Positions 35,110 to 48,200 of a stretch of DNA of 64,000 bases are shown here, in pieces. The DNA comes from Burhinus oedicnemus. Lineage: Eukaryota; Chordata; Aves; Charadriiformes; Burhinidae. Both the position numbers and the translations under genes were made by a program. Positions within the stretch are counted from its first letter, which is position 1. Every line of letters starts with the position of its first letter. The DNA lies in the NCBI GenBank assembly GCA_008921705.1, contig VFFE01007605.1, forward strand, positions 4,953,140 through 5,017,139, in the 5' to 3' direction. The notes below the pieces were generated by a model. The model was not told the DNA's origin. It ran no database searches and saw only the letters and a program-made list of their open reading frames with translations.

Positions 35110-38100
35110 TGTCACTTATGTAGCAAATTTTCCTGTAGAGCAGTGTTTAATTTAGTTTCAATGCTTGATTGCACCTGGTTATTGATTACAAATGCAGATG
35201 ATCTGTGGGAATTTCATTACTTTTCCATAGAAGGTGGAACGCAAATCTCCACTTCAGGGTGTCCGTCTTCTTTTTTGTAACCAGGGTTTCAAACCCTGAG
35301 CCGTCTTCAGTGTCGGCCTGGCAGGTCAGGAAACGGCGATGCCATACGTTTTTGGGGGTGTGTTGGGTTTTTCTTAGACTCACATATAACTTACCTGCCT
35401 CGTGAAGCGGTTTGGGTCGTGGTTTTGGTTCATGGCTGAACTTCTCCGATGTGTAGTCCTCGCAAACAAGCAGCTGGGGCTGACAAAGACAGATGGAGGT
35501 TACACAGAGGCGTTCTTTTTAAACAAGAATAAATGTACACAGAGAGAATTATTAAGTTTATCCTGCAAGGCAAAATCTGTAGCATTGGGGAACTCTGAAT
35601 CTCATTTGCCCAAACTTGGTAGATCAGCCTTGTGTTTACTCTCTGGGCATCTAGGCCTTATTTGGTCTTGTATATTCAGAGAACTCGAATATTTGGCATT
35701 CCTGTTTCTCTTCAGTCGGTGGCCTGAAGCTGCAGACACCTAGAGCTGCGCCGTTCCTCTGCAGAGGGCGGCTCTGGGAGCGCAGGGGAGGGATGTGCTG
35801 CCGAGAGCGGGTGGGTGACGGGCTCTGAAGAAACCCAGGGTTGTGTTTGGCGTGGGTTAACACCGACTCCAAGCTCAAATAATTATTTTGGGTCTGTGAC
35901 AGCTCAGCCACTTCATACCACGAAAGTGGCAGGTCTGTGGTCATCTGCAGTGACCAAATAAATACCTCTGGCCTTCCTGCCTGCGTTTTGTCAGCCAGGT
36001 TGTTTTCTCCTTCCAGCCCTGTAAACCTCTGAGCAGGTTCAGACAGGATTCAGACTTAACCTCCCAGAAATGGGTTTTGTCTTTTGGTTGTGGAAAACAG
36101 CATGCTCCATCCTTCCGCGGAGAGGGGACAGCTGGGTTGGCTCAGCCCTTACCCTGGGCAATACTTGTGAGTCCCGTGGCGCTTTTCAAATGTGCTGCCT
36201 CACGCGGTGACCTTTGCAGAAGACCCAGGGATGTGATTTTCCTGGAGCTTGCTTGGGTGGGATGGTTTGCATCACACCTTGTGAACTGCCTGCGCCTGAA
36301 ATGGCATCTCTGAAATGTCAGCGTCACTTCACTGCTCCCCACCCCCCATCCCCCCCCCCAATTTTAGATTTGTTTACATTTTGGTAACCCCAGGATTTGT
36401 TGGACTCTGACCATCTGTCCAAGTCTTGCCCGGGCCAGGCTGTGACCAGCACACTGAAATGCGGGGTTGCAGCCTCTGAGTGAGGGGGTGACCCAGACGA
36501 ACACAGGACCTCTCCTTTGGCCGTTGGCCTTGGAGGGGATAACAAAAAATGCTAACAGAGATTGAGATTTTGTAGCAAATCACCCTAAATTTAACAATCT
36601 CACCATTTCTATGCAAGAAGCACCAAGCTCTCTAGTATTCCTTCTAGCTAGCTGTGCCTGGAAGAGGGATGGAGGCTTTGCACGCTGTTGAGGGCACATG
36701 TGGGCTGTGACTCGGTGGGACGAGAGCTCCGAGGGACACAGACATCGCTCCCTGGGACATAGATGTCGCTCCCTGCTGCCTGCCTTAGGGCTTGGCCCTG
36801 GCCCAGCGCTCGCTGTTCCTTTCCAGAACCAGCTCCGAGGTGCTTTGGGGACTTCCAGGTCTCTGCCGGGGTGGTGGGGTCTTGGCAGCCATCCTTGTGC
36901 TGGATGCTGGGGTGAGCAGGTGGCTCTGCCAGTTGTTCTTGACAAAGGCAGAGGTTGGTGTGTGCCAGGAGGGGAGCTGCTGGCCGGGGCGTCGCAGCTG
37001 CCGTCACGGGTTATACCACGGTAAGTCTCAAAATGGTTAAACTATTTTGCATCAGTAACAGTCTTGCGCAGAAAAGCTCGGCTGTGTTACAGAGGGGTTG
37101 CTTTTTTTTTGTCCAAATACCAGAATTGTTTGTCCAATTGATTTTTTTAAAAAACATTTTGCAATCATTTGAACGTAGCTCTAAGGTTATTTTTCCAGGT
37201 ATTGTAGGAAGCACATCTTGAGATCTGATTTCCAGTTCCCATGAAAGAAGGAAAGCAACCCGAGGGGAGAAGGATCAGATAAAGGGGGAACAGCACGTGC
37301 TGGAGGAAATCAAATCCGCCTGCGGAGAAGGCAGGACCGCCGCGGAGGAAACGAATGGGATCTGTGCATTGTCCGTGCTCTTCCGCCTGCTCCGGTGGGA
37401 GCTCAGCCTCCAGTGAAAAGATTGGTGCTAATTGTCTGTGGCATCCATGTGAAATAGAGGATTAAGCTGAGGAATAAAACCACTAAATGGGAGACCTCCC
37501 AGTTACTTAAAAAAGACTTTTTTCCCCTCTCCTCTTGCTCCAGCTAATACACAACTATATTTCCAAGAGGTTGATAAATATTGGTAGATTTAGGAAAGAT
37601 CTCTCTAAACCTTTTTGCTTTACTGCAAAAGTCCTTTCTCACAAGAAAAATGCAATGAGTTCATCGCTTTGTGTTTCGGCCACACAAAGCCAAGGATTGA
37701 CTCGTTTTCGGTGGCTTCGTTAGTGGAAATGATTCACGGGCTGGATTACCGTGACCTCTTCAAGGGCTGGTGCACTCTCCTCTTCAAGATACTCGTGACG
37801 GCGGAGGGGATGCCCGGAGCTCCTGGAGCAGAGGGTGGGAGGAAACACCTGAAAGGGCCAGAAAATGTAATTCAGCCAAAGGCTGCAGCTCAGCCCACGG
37901 CTGCAGAGCCTCCCTGTACCCACACCGTGCCTGGAGGGGCCATGGGACTTGCTGCCGTCTTTTTACATGACGAATTCACTTTTCATAGTACCTACAGGTG
38001 TTTTCATTGCCTTGTGTTTAAAAGATGGCATAGCTTTAACTGGAAGGAAAGAGGAACAAATGTGTTGCGAAAAATACACACGATAAGCCAAACCTGCCAG

Positions 38101-41100
38101 CAGTTGGATTAATGAACGTTTTTTAAAAAACTTGTTGAATGCAGAAGATTTACAAGGCCGTTTCAGTGGTGATACTTCGTACTTATTGCATAAAACCCTT
38201 TCACAGCGTGGGTACCAGCAGGGTTGTTGCGCTCACCCAGCCCAGTCCCGTTAACGCCTGAGCCCATTCGCTGCTCTAACTGGTAAGTTCACACCAGTTC
38301 AGCGTCTGTTTCTCAACACTAGCTCAGTGAAGTTCCATGTATTTTCATTTCAAGTATCTCCTTTGTCCAAAGGGTTTTTTTAGGACTCATCACGTGTATT
38401 GCTGAGAAGATACTGCGGTGAGAGTTACCGTGGCCTTGGACAATGAGGAGTTTCTCTCTCCTCCAAATAGTCCTTAGCTGGGTTCCTTGCAAAATAATTG
38501 TCTGTCATTTTTCGAATAACTTCTTGTGTGTAAACACCAATGAATTTTTTGGCGCCTTTTTTTTTTTTTTAAATTCAAAACATCAAAAGTCCTGCTCAAA
38601 CTATCAGCCGGCTATGTTATTTTTGCAGTTTACCCAGTTGGGTGTTCACTGTGTCCCTGCAGCAGAGCGTGCTGCCGGTGTGCGAGTGTCTCGGCCTCAT
38701 GCCCCAGCGTCCTCTGCTCCGTGTGCTCTATGAAGAAACTTTAATTAACATCCTAGGCCTGCTTTACCTTCACGAGTCTCATAAATGTATGAAGATGCAA
38801 GAGAAATTAACAGGAAAATTCGTGGTTTGGTTTTTTTTTTTTCATTAACTCTTGGATCTCTGTAGCAAGTCCCGATTCACGCGAGGTCTTGGGGTTGTGT
38901 GGAGGCGTTGAGCTCCGGCACGGCCATGTCCATCAGTGTTCCCACAAGGAAGGCAGAATGACTTCCAGTCGATCCTGCCTCCCTGGGAGAAGCAGCCGGG
39001 GGCTGGTGCAGCTTCCCGCAGGGCTGTGCCTGGGAGCCGTAAGCATGGCACACCCCTGCCTGGGCTTTGCCCAGTGAAAAAATTACAGCGAAGACGTGGC
39101 TCCGGACGTAGAATGAGGCTTATGGAGTTTGGGTGAGGGAAAAGAGATGCAGGAATGATCACTCAGAGGCTTCTCCATACGACAGCGTTCCCGTTGTGTG
39201 GCTACCAGAGGCAGTTAGAGACAAGCCAGGTGATCAAACTGGCCAGATTGTGCTGAGGTTTACAGTAAGAAGTAAGGCTTACAAAAGCCCTATGGGATGT
39301 GGTTGCTGTTGGAGTCATCCTGCCGCTGCCCCTGGTTTGATTACACCCATCCCCCAGCCACCGTGGGGACACGGAGCCTTTCCTATGGTGCGGCTCCCCT
39401 TCCCTGCTCCCTCTCCGCAATGGAGTTCCTGCGACAGCAGCCGGCGAGGGGAAATGGGGTACCAAAACGCAGACTTAATCCACAAGTACCTGAAGAACCC
39501 AGTGTCCTGGTAACTGGGGCTCAGACCATGGTGAAAGAGCCATGCCCAGCTGTGGCAAATTTATCCAGGTGTTCAAATACAAAATACGCCCCGTGCGTTT
39601 ATCTGTGCTTTGGGTTTTTCTCCACCTCAATGAACTGAATCTCCCAGGCAACAGGGAAGGGCTGCAAGGGGGCGGATCGAGCTGCTTCTGGGCACCCTCA
39701 GGTAAGGGAGATTCTGGGGTAAAAGAAAGCACCTTTGGGTCACGCGAGCAGAGGTGCTGCCGGAGAGGGGTCCTGCAGGGCGGTAGCCGCTCAGTCCCTG
39801 TGAGCACGGGCCAGTCCCGGGAGAGGTGGGCAGGGGAGCAGCCCCCCAGGACCCCTGTGCTGAGCTGGGCTGTCACCCCACTTCAGCTGCTCACACATGC
39901 CTGTGCTGCCGAGCCGCTCGGAATGGGGATTTCCATTTTGCTTCTTTTCTGAAATTTTTGGGGAATGGACAAAAGCCCGCCAGGGAAGGAAAATATCAGG
40001 GTTTAGTCACTGTTTAACATAAAAAATCAATCACAGGATGTATCCTAGAAATGATTTTTAAATCATAGGACCTACACAGACACAAGCCTTATTTTGCTAA
40101 GCTTAAAATATGTTAATAAAACCTAATAGCAAAAGACAGGGATCTTTGCCCTGGGTCTGGAGCCTCAGAAGGGGTCTGCAATGGGAGCCAAAAGGTGCTG
40201 TAGTCCCCGAGGCGAGTAAAACACCCTCCGTGTCCCAGGGCCAAGTGGAATTACTCAATAGAAGTTACGCCAAGTAAGAAATCAGTGTTTCCAAAATATC
40301 CATCATCTCTCGGTGAGCTCGAATGGGCCCCCGAACTGTAACCTCGGCTGTTTGTCAGCTGGAGCCACCTGGGCACCAGGAGATGGTCCTTGGAGCATCC
40401 TTTGGGCAGCAGTGGGTGGTGTGCCGGGGCGGTGGGCGAGGGCAGCGTGCCTCCTGCCCGTGGGCATCACCCCGGAGCGATGTTAGCTGCGGCGGCTGCT
40501 GGGTCTGGAGGTGGCACAAGGGGCTTTGTGGGGCAGAATGCCCTTCACCCACAGCCATGCAGCGCATGGACAAAGTAGGCAGCAGATTGAAGAGCCCATG
40601 AGAAGAAAAGCCCATCTTCGACCAGATTTTGTGTTTGTTTTTGTTGTTGCTTTAACTGAAATGGCTGGAGCGTGGTAATTAAAGGCTCAGTGGCTCTAAT
40701 TGGAACAGGTTTAAACTCGAGGTCAAAATCCCTTCTGGCACTTCCTCTGCCTAATAACCATCAACAGAAATCAAACAAATCCAACTGGCTCCAGCCCCTA
40801 ATCTGCAACCAGCAAAGGTCGCAGCGGCGATAAGGAGGGGCAGCGGCCGCAAACAGCCCTGCATGGAAACACCCGCTCCGATGGGTCCGACAGCCCAGCG
40901 CCGAGGGGTGCAGTGCCCGGCCCCCACCCGGGGTGGACTGGGATGGTTCACTGGCCACGCGTGGGTGCTGGGGGACAAGTGACGGCGTGGCAGTCTCTGG
41001 CTGCGTGTAATGGGTCGGACCCGGTGCTGCCAGGCTGGGGGATGGAGAGAGGATGGGGCATGTTGTGCAGGAGTGAGCCGTGCCATTGCAGGGCGTGGGA

Positions 41101-41605
41101 CGGGGCTGGGGTGGGCGCTCAGCATCACTCAGTACGGCCGTGTCACCAAAACGCCTATTTTCTTTGAGCAGCGGAAGAAACTGAGGCTGTGATGGGGGTT
41201 GGAGAAGGAGCATTTGCAACCAAGTGGTAATTCCTGGGTGCCCGGCGGGCGTTGTGCACAGTGTGTGTGTGGGGGGCTGCACCCCCAGCCCACCCACCGC
41301 TGGGCTTCCTGCCACCGCCGAAGGTCACTGCCCTCGCCAGGTCGCCACTTTAACTGCTTTTCTAATTATGCCCTGATCCAGACCTTTAAAGTGATCTGGG
41401 AGGATGGAAAAAAAAAAGGCAAAAAGAAAAGAAAAGGGGTTGCAGATGTTCAATGGTCAAGTACCGCAGGGCCGGGATGCAGCCGGGTGTGTGCGGAGCC
41501 ATCCCTCCCTGCTGCAGGTCTACTTGTCCTCGCTGGGACGCCTTAACTGACTTTTGCCTAAAGATTGCATCGTTTTAATGTTTTTGGGCTCCTTGACACT
41601 GCTCT

Positions 41606-41627
41606 ACACACACACACACACACACAC
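41606..41627. repeat. (CA)11 microsatellite
   Basis: Uninterrupted AC dinucleotide run of 22 bases. Confidence 0.9.
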
Positions 41628-42126
41628 GTTGTACCAGCTTTGTTAAAGGGACCTGCTGGTGAGCTACTGTGCCCTGGGTTTAATTTGGAGGGTTTACTTT
41701 CCATGCAAAGACAGCCCCTGTGCTGCGGCCGGCTGAAACCCGGGGCTGCCCTGGGCCTGCTGCAGTGGCTGTTTACCAAACACACTCCGCATGGGATGGA
41801 AACACAAGGTCCTGGGCTGGGAGCAAGGCGGCGGCTGCTCCGTCGGGGTTGCAGCATGTGGCTCTCCCATGCAGCATCGTCCTGCCCCAAAACTGGCCAT
41901 TCCTGCTGCGGGTGTCCCTGGATGGCGAAGCTGAGGCCGCTGTCCTGCTGCCACCAGGAGAGAGGGTCCAGTGGCAAAAAGAGCCCGGTGCCATGTGGTG
42001 TCAGGGCTGGGGCTGGTGGGCAGCGCTGCGACCGCAGACACGGCTCCTGCCACTGGCTTTACTGCTTCTGATGGGTGCACAGAGCAGCCAAAAAATGGAA
42101 ACCATGCAAGAGCGGTGCTGCCGTGT

Positions 42127-42211
42127 GAGGCCGTGCAGTGCCATGGGAGACTGTGCGGTGCTGCCGGGTGCTGTGCTGCAGGCTGCCGTACGAGGCCGTG
42201 CAGTGCCATGG
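42127..42211. repeat. Imperfect direct repeat, 65-bp spacing
   Basis: The 20-mer GAGGCCGTGCAGTGCCATGG occurs exactly at 42127-42146 and 42192-42211, with a related CTGTGCGGTGCTGCCGGGTG in between. This suggests a degenerate minisatellite. Confidence 0.75.
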
Positions 42212-45200
42212 CTGGAAGGCAGCGGCTGCAGCCCCCCTGGCTGAGCCCCTCTGCTCCTGGGGCAGCAGCTCTGCCCGGAGCTGCTCAGGGCCCGTGGGAG
42301 GCTGCGACACAGCTGCAATCGCTGCCGACTGCCTCCCACACCTGCGGCCGGGGCAGGAATGCCCAAAAGCCTCAGCTGTGCATGGGCATTACCGGCTCTG
42401 GGGCTGCTGTGCCTGCAGCAGGTGATGGGGAGCCCTGCCTGGGGGAAGCCAGCTCCCCTATGGCCCAGCCTGGCTCTGGGACCCCCAGCCAGGCTGTAGC
42501 CTGCTGCAGCACCGTCCTTTGCTGTGCGGTGTGCTCCATTTTAGGCAAGGGCAGGCTCGAGTTAACTCTCCAAGTTGCATAGAGGTAAGTGGGACCAGCA
42601 CAAAGTCTTACTGCTGGCAGGGAGCGTTGTTGGGATTCACCCCTCTGCTCTGGAGCTGCTGGTGGTGGAGCTGGGTTACTGCTGGGGGAGGCAACTGGGG
42701 CAGCAGAAACATGTTAACTCTAACCAAAGCCCTTACCCCAACTTTGCAAAAAACCTGGAAACAAAACCCCCCAAAACCCAACCCACTGACACCCACCAAA
42801 TCTAAGTGTCGGTTGAAGTCTGCAGGCGCTATCAGTAACGTCAAGAATAACACAAAGCTTGGCTTTGACATGATGATGTTTTAAAGTTCCCCCAAAAAAG
42901 TAAATTCAAACCGCTGAAACAGCTGTAGGTTAAAAAATAAAGTTCAGGACAGTGACTGCAGCAACAGTGATAGAACTGGCGGTCACTTTGGAGTAATTAG
43001 CCGATGCAGACGTGAGCTGGTTCTCCTGAGTTTGGCTGGGAGCTCTTGATGCCAACGCTCTGGGGTGTAGCCGGGACTGGTCTCTCCTCAGCCTAGCCCT
43101 TGGCTTCAGGGTCAGGCCAGGGGCTGGCCATGGGGGGACCACACAGCCTGGAAGGGTAAATTCTCTTCCAGTTGCCAGAGGATAGAGATGAGGGGTGGGA
43201 TCTTGCGCTGGCCCATGCTTGGTCTGGGCTACCAGTGCGGAGCTGCGGCTCCTGACAGCCTCTTCTTGCTCTTCCCAGTGATGTCGCTGAAGGACGCTAC
43301 CTGAAATCTCACTAATTCTTCATTTTCAGGTGTCTCCGCGGCTCTGTGGGAGGTGATGGGCCAGGTCCCAGCGGTGGAGGCTGCAGACCTGCCTGGCTTT
43401 GCCAAATCCTGCTGGGCTGGTGGAGGTGAGCACAATGCCAATGCGGAGCAACTAAATGTCTGGTTCATACCTCGGGGCAGCTGCCTCTGCTAACGCCTAC
43501 ATCGGGGCAAATTAAGCTTGGCTTTAGGGCCGGGGTTTGAGAAAAGCAGAGCTGCAGATGCTGCAGTGCTTGGCGAGTGCCAGGGGCGAGTGAGAGCCGG
43601 CCGCTTAGGTGCAGTGATGGAGCTGTGATTCCTAGTTGGGTGCGGGACCGGGTGTCTGCAGCTCTGAGCTGCCCTTTGGGTCCGTGGTGAAAATCCATTT
43701 CTCCGCTCTGCTGTGGCTGGGTAGCACAAGTTCAGACCTAAATACTCCTGATTAGGTAAAGTGATTTTGTCCCTTATAGTGGAGCACTTTTATCAGGGAA
43801 CTGCAGAGCACATTCAAGTAAATTGTATCATCACCATTGCCAGGACAAGAAGCAGAGGTGCTGGCACAGTGAGGCAGGGACAGTCCCCATTGCCTTGTCC
43901 AGCTGCTTCTTCCTTAGCCTGGGACCCGCAGGGCATCGGGGTTGAAAAGCAAAGGTCTTGGGGCTGTTTGCCGGTGCCAGGGTGGTTCGGCGGGTGGGCA
44001 GCGAGTGCCTGGGACTGGAGCTGCCTGGCTGCCCTGCCCCAAAGGGGCTGCTGCTCCGCAGGGACAGGTGTTTCAATGTCAAACCGTTCCTATGGAGTGG
44101 TTTTCCTGCGGCGTGGGATGCAGAGCCCTGTGCCCAGGCTTCAGGATGAGCTGCTTGTGCTTAATTCCTACAGTTTGCACGGGTGTTCATGTCGGTGTCC
44201 TCATCTCTTGCTGGTTTTAGTTTGGAGCAAAAGTAAAATTCTTGGAGGAATTTTACTGTCCTCTCAATCTGCAGCTCAAAGGACATAAAGTGGCTCCAAA
44301 GCTCTCGGGATAAATCCAGTGCCGGGTTCTGGTGCAGGGCACTGGACAGCAGATGCACCGGGTACCACGTGCCCCTTGTCCTTTGGTGCTAGCGCATTGC
44401 TGCTCATATAGAAAGGCAATCAGACAATCCGGATCTATTACCCCAAACTCTCCAGCTGGAAACAGGGAGGAAGAAGCACTTTATGGGCCCAAACTTCCTG
44501 AAACTGCTGGGCACGGCCTCATCCATATGTTAAGCAGAGCCCGGGCAAGCTGACGGCAGGAGAGAGCAGCAAGCAGGGCTCTGCCGCGAGGAGGAAGAGG
44601 CAGCAGAGGAAGGCTCTGCCTGCTGCCTTTCCCCTCGGCGATCTCCTCTGTGTCCCGACATGTCTCCTTTTTATCGGGACACGGTTTAAATCTCCCAACA
44701 GGAATGTGCCCGCGTTACTCTGCTGGTGTTTGCGCAGGAGGCAGGACTGACTGACAGACAACCAAAGGGTTATTTCAGCCCGTCTCTCGTAAAACAGGCT
44801 TTGGAAGTTCAGCAAGTGCCAAGAGGGGAGATGCAATTAAGAAAGCTAGCTTTTTTGGAGATGCGATACTTCTATTAAGCAAGTGCCCTGTTTATGTCCC
44901 TGCTAATTGAAGTAAATTGCTTTCTGCGATCAAATTGGGAAGTTTCCCTTCCCATCGTGATGCGAGCTGCGCTTTAGTACATGGTTTCCAGTATTTAGTC
45001 TGCTTTTAGTGTTCTCCCTTTAATTAAGTTCGTGTATTCAGCCAATTTCTGCGAGCCTGCAGTACTGGGGCTTGAAGGGCTCTGTCGCTTTTTAGACCAG
45101 AAGGGGGACAGGAGGGATTTCTCTGTCTTGCATTTCTTTTTCTCGTTGCCCAGCCTGTGTTCCCTGGTGCATCGCTGAGGTAAAGCTCAGCTGATTTTGA

Positions 45201-48200
45201 GGCTGGCTTCATTCCGCCGTTAAACCCAAGCAGCGGCCGGTGCTGTGAGCGTGGGCTGCTGGATCCCTACAGGCTCAGCAGGAGGAGAAATATTTTTAAT
45301 CTGGTCCAGCAGAAAATTGCTCTTCCAGATTAGAAATTAAGACCATCGAGTAGGCATGAGTCATTCTATTTGCTGTGGTCACAGTTTTTCCTCTCATTAA
45401 TCTTACAGCCTGTTTTCACTGCTGCACTCTGAATGGGAGAGAAGACCATAATGTAAATGCCGTCTCCCCGCTCCGGCAGCTCTTGTCTGCTGCTCCTTGG
45501 GCCGTGCACAATTGCCAGTATCCCTTTTTTATTTTAATTCTTTCCATTCTGTAGAGTATCTCGATGTTGTCCCAAGAGTTTTGCAATAGCTGTGTTGAAA
45601 AACAAGGCCTTATCTACAAGCAAACATATACCATTTTAATTTAACTAGTGCAAAGCTGCATTTCAGGTTAATACTGTTTTATTTTGGTGAAGTTTAAATC
45701 AATTTCGAATCAGCGTAAAACTTAAAGGAAAAGAGCACGCTTGAACTGAAAGAAGAAAACGCGCGAAAGACGTCACACCTACAAAACTAAACCAGTTGCT
45801 TTTGCTTCTGGAGATAAAGCGGTGTCAGTCTCTGGGGATGCAGACCCCCGCTGCAGATGGACTTGGCTGGGTGAACCGTCTCTGGGGGAGCAGCGAGACA
45901 AAGCCGGGGAGGGGACGGGGACGGTGCCCCAGCCTGTGGTCCTCCAGCCCGGGCAGTGGGACGCCGAGAGATCAGCGTGGTTACAGGGGTTTGCACTACC
46001 AGCAAATAAACCAACAATAAAGTGTATTTAAAACACGGTAAAGGCAGGCAGGGTGGCTAGGGTTCTGCCTCCACCCCGGGCAGGGCTCAGCCTGCCCAAA
46101 TGCTGCAGAGCCTGCCCGAGCCCCCAGCAGCACTGCAGCACCACTCCCTGGGTTGGCATGGGGGGACACCTCGCCCCCTGAGGCAGGAGCTGGGTCTCTT
46201 GGTGGCATCAGTTCAATTAATAATGCTGGGGGGCTGAAGGGTGCGTGTGACAGCATCTCCAAAACCCCAGGGGATGCGGGTTGGGCTGCCTGCAGAGGGA
46301 CCTGGCCATGCGCCGACCCGGAGCAGCTCTTCCCGGAGCATTGACACTCTTCCGTGGGTAGGAGAATTTAGAAAAGGGGCAGAGGCATTTGCTGGGCTGG
46401 GGTCAGTTCTGCGGCCGGTGCTGGCTTTGTGGCTCTCCTCCGGCTCTCAGCTCAGCACGACGCTTGTGGGGCCATGCGAGTTCTTGGTCCATCTTGGAAG
46501 CAGGTTGTGTGAATTACGGAGTTCAGTTTTGTCCCGTGGTTTCAAAGCCTAAAGCCAAATCCATCCCTGGGACAATCCCGCTGTAGGCACAGATGCCGAA
46601 TAGGCACATCCCAGGGTTTTGCTTTTGCTCGTGGTAAGAGCAGATTTCAGTTGCTCGTGGTGACTTGAATTACTGTCTCTGTGGCCAGTAGTCAGAAGAG
46701 AGGAGCCAGTTGTATTCTGGACTGCAACAGCTCTGTACTGTGATGACATGATCAAAACGTTAAGGATCCTGCTTCTTGGGGAAATGCAGGAATCCAAAAC
46801 ATCTGGTAAGTTTGTTTGTGCTAGTGTTGCCTTCCTTCGTGCCTTTGTTCATCCCTTCCAATTACTGCTTCTAAGTATAAACTTAAAACAGAGACGAGGC
46901 TGAGTTTGTGGGGAACATATGGACAAATGGAAAATAAACAGCATGAGGAATTCCTGGCTAATGAGCTCTTGGATGATAAGATACCACCAAAAAAAAAAAA
47001 AAGAAAGAGAGAAAAAGACAGAAGTCTGAGCTTCTGTCGTATCATGAGAAGCAAATTTCATAATGATACCCAACACTTTGATGCTGTGCTGCAGTGTGTC
47101 TCTCTTAGGCTCTACTCAGCCTCCAGCCTGCTGAGGACACGATTGTCTGTTGTCTGCACTGGGCCAGTACTTGGGGACTCGTTCCAGCCGTATAGGGCCC
47201 ACAGCTGGATTCAGGCCATGGCGATGGTCTTCAGCCACCAGCTCTGCTGGGCCAGGGCCCCGGGAGCCTCGTGGCAGAGCAACTGCAGGACGATGGAGGA
47301 GTTGCATCTTCCCCGAGGCTGTCCCACCAGCGCCAGCCAGTGGCACTGGCTCCGTGCTGGCTTTCCATGAACAGCACGTGTTTCCCCTTTTGGCCTCTCT
47401 CGATACATATGCGATTAATTACTCCAGCTGAACAACAGGAACCCGGTCCTTCCTCCTCAAGTTCAAGGTTCGCGTCTCTCTTTCTTCCTGGCAGAAGAAT
47501 AGATGCTTCCTTACGCTTTAGGCAAGAGTCGCCCTACTAGCTTTGTGGTTAGGTGGCTGCTTGGACTATTTCTGGTTGCAGGGATTCTGATTAGCAGTTG
47601 AACTCACGCCAAGTCAAGGTGGTCATCTCTGCTCAGCTTGGGCACCCAGACCCGATCGTCTAAAACTCCCTTGACTCCCTCTAATGACCATTAAAAACTC
47701 CTGCAGCAAGCTGAAGGCTAGCACTTCCCAGCTAAGTGCATATCTTGTTTTTCAGTGCTGTGATTTATACTGACAGATTCTTTGTAAGTTCAAGGAAATG
47801 GCATTTTCCCACCCCAACACCAGCGGGGACAGCGGAGGGGACAAATGCTGGGGCCACGCAGGAGCTGGCCACGCACAAGCGCATCCCCTGGGAGCTCCCC
47901 TGTCCCTGCAGGGCGAGCAGGGACCGCTGCCTTGCTGGGTGTCGCTGCTTGGGTTCCCAGCTCCTTCTGCTGGTGCCCAGAGCTTCCACGGCAGATAGTG
48001 ACGGACACCAGTGGAGGAGGCTGTCCCTGCGGTGGGATGTCTGGCTGCAAGGCAGGGGATGGCCGGGATGCTGCTGCCCACAGGCAGCTGGGGGAGGAGC
48101 TGTTGAGTGGGGAAGGGGATTGTACGGGGGGGGGCGAACGGGCAGAGAAGGTGCCTGGGGATGTGAGGGATGAGAGCCGGTGGCACAGCAGGTGGAACGG

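Larger units (their letters stand above)
31908..35130 (+). other. NDFIP1: NDFIP1 3' UTR (approximate end)
   Basis: AT-rich, without coding potential. Candidate poly(A) signals are at 33470-33475, about 34362-34373 (overlapping AATAAA copies), 34523-34528 and 35104-35109. The last is followed by T/G-rich sequence and is my preferred distal end. A Pumilio-type site TGTAAATA is at 35084-35091. A T32 run is at 34887-34918 and a GC-rich island with a hairpin is at 34553-34695. Confidence 0.5.

Noticed and set aside
35761..35775. CTCF-like AGAGGGCGGC motif
   Set aside because: The 5' half of the core has at least two mismatches; too weak to report as a site.
41565..42582. Several 120-203-codon open frames on both strands
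   Set aside because: They overlap on opposite strands and in several frames, include tandem-repeat sequence and show no domain; expected in GC-rich non-coding DNA.
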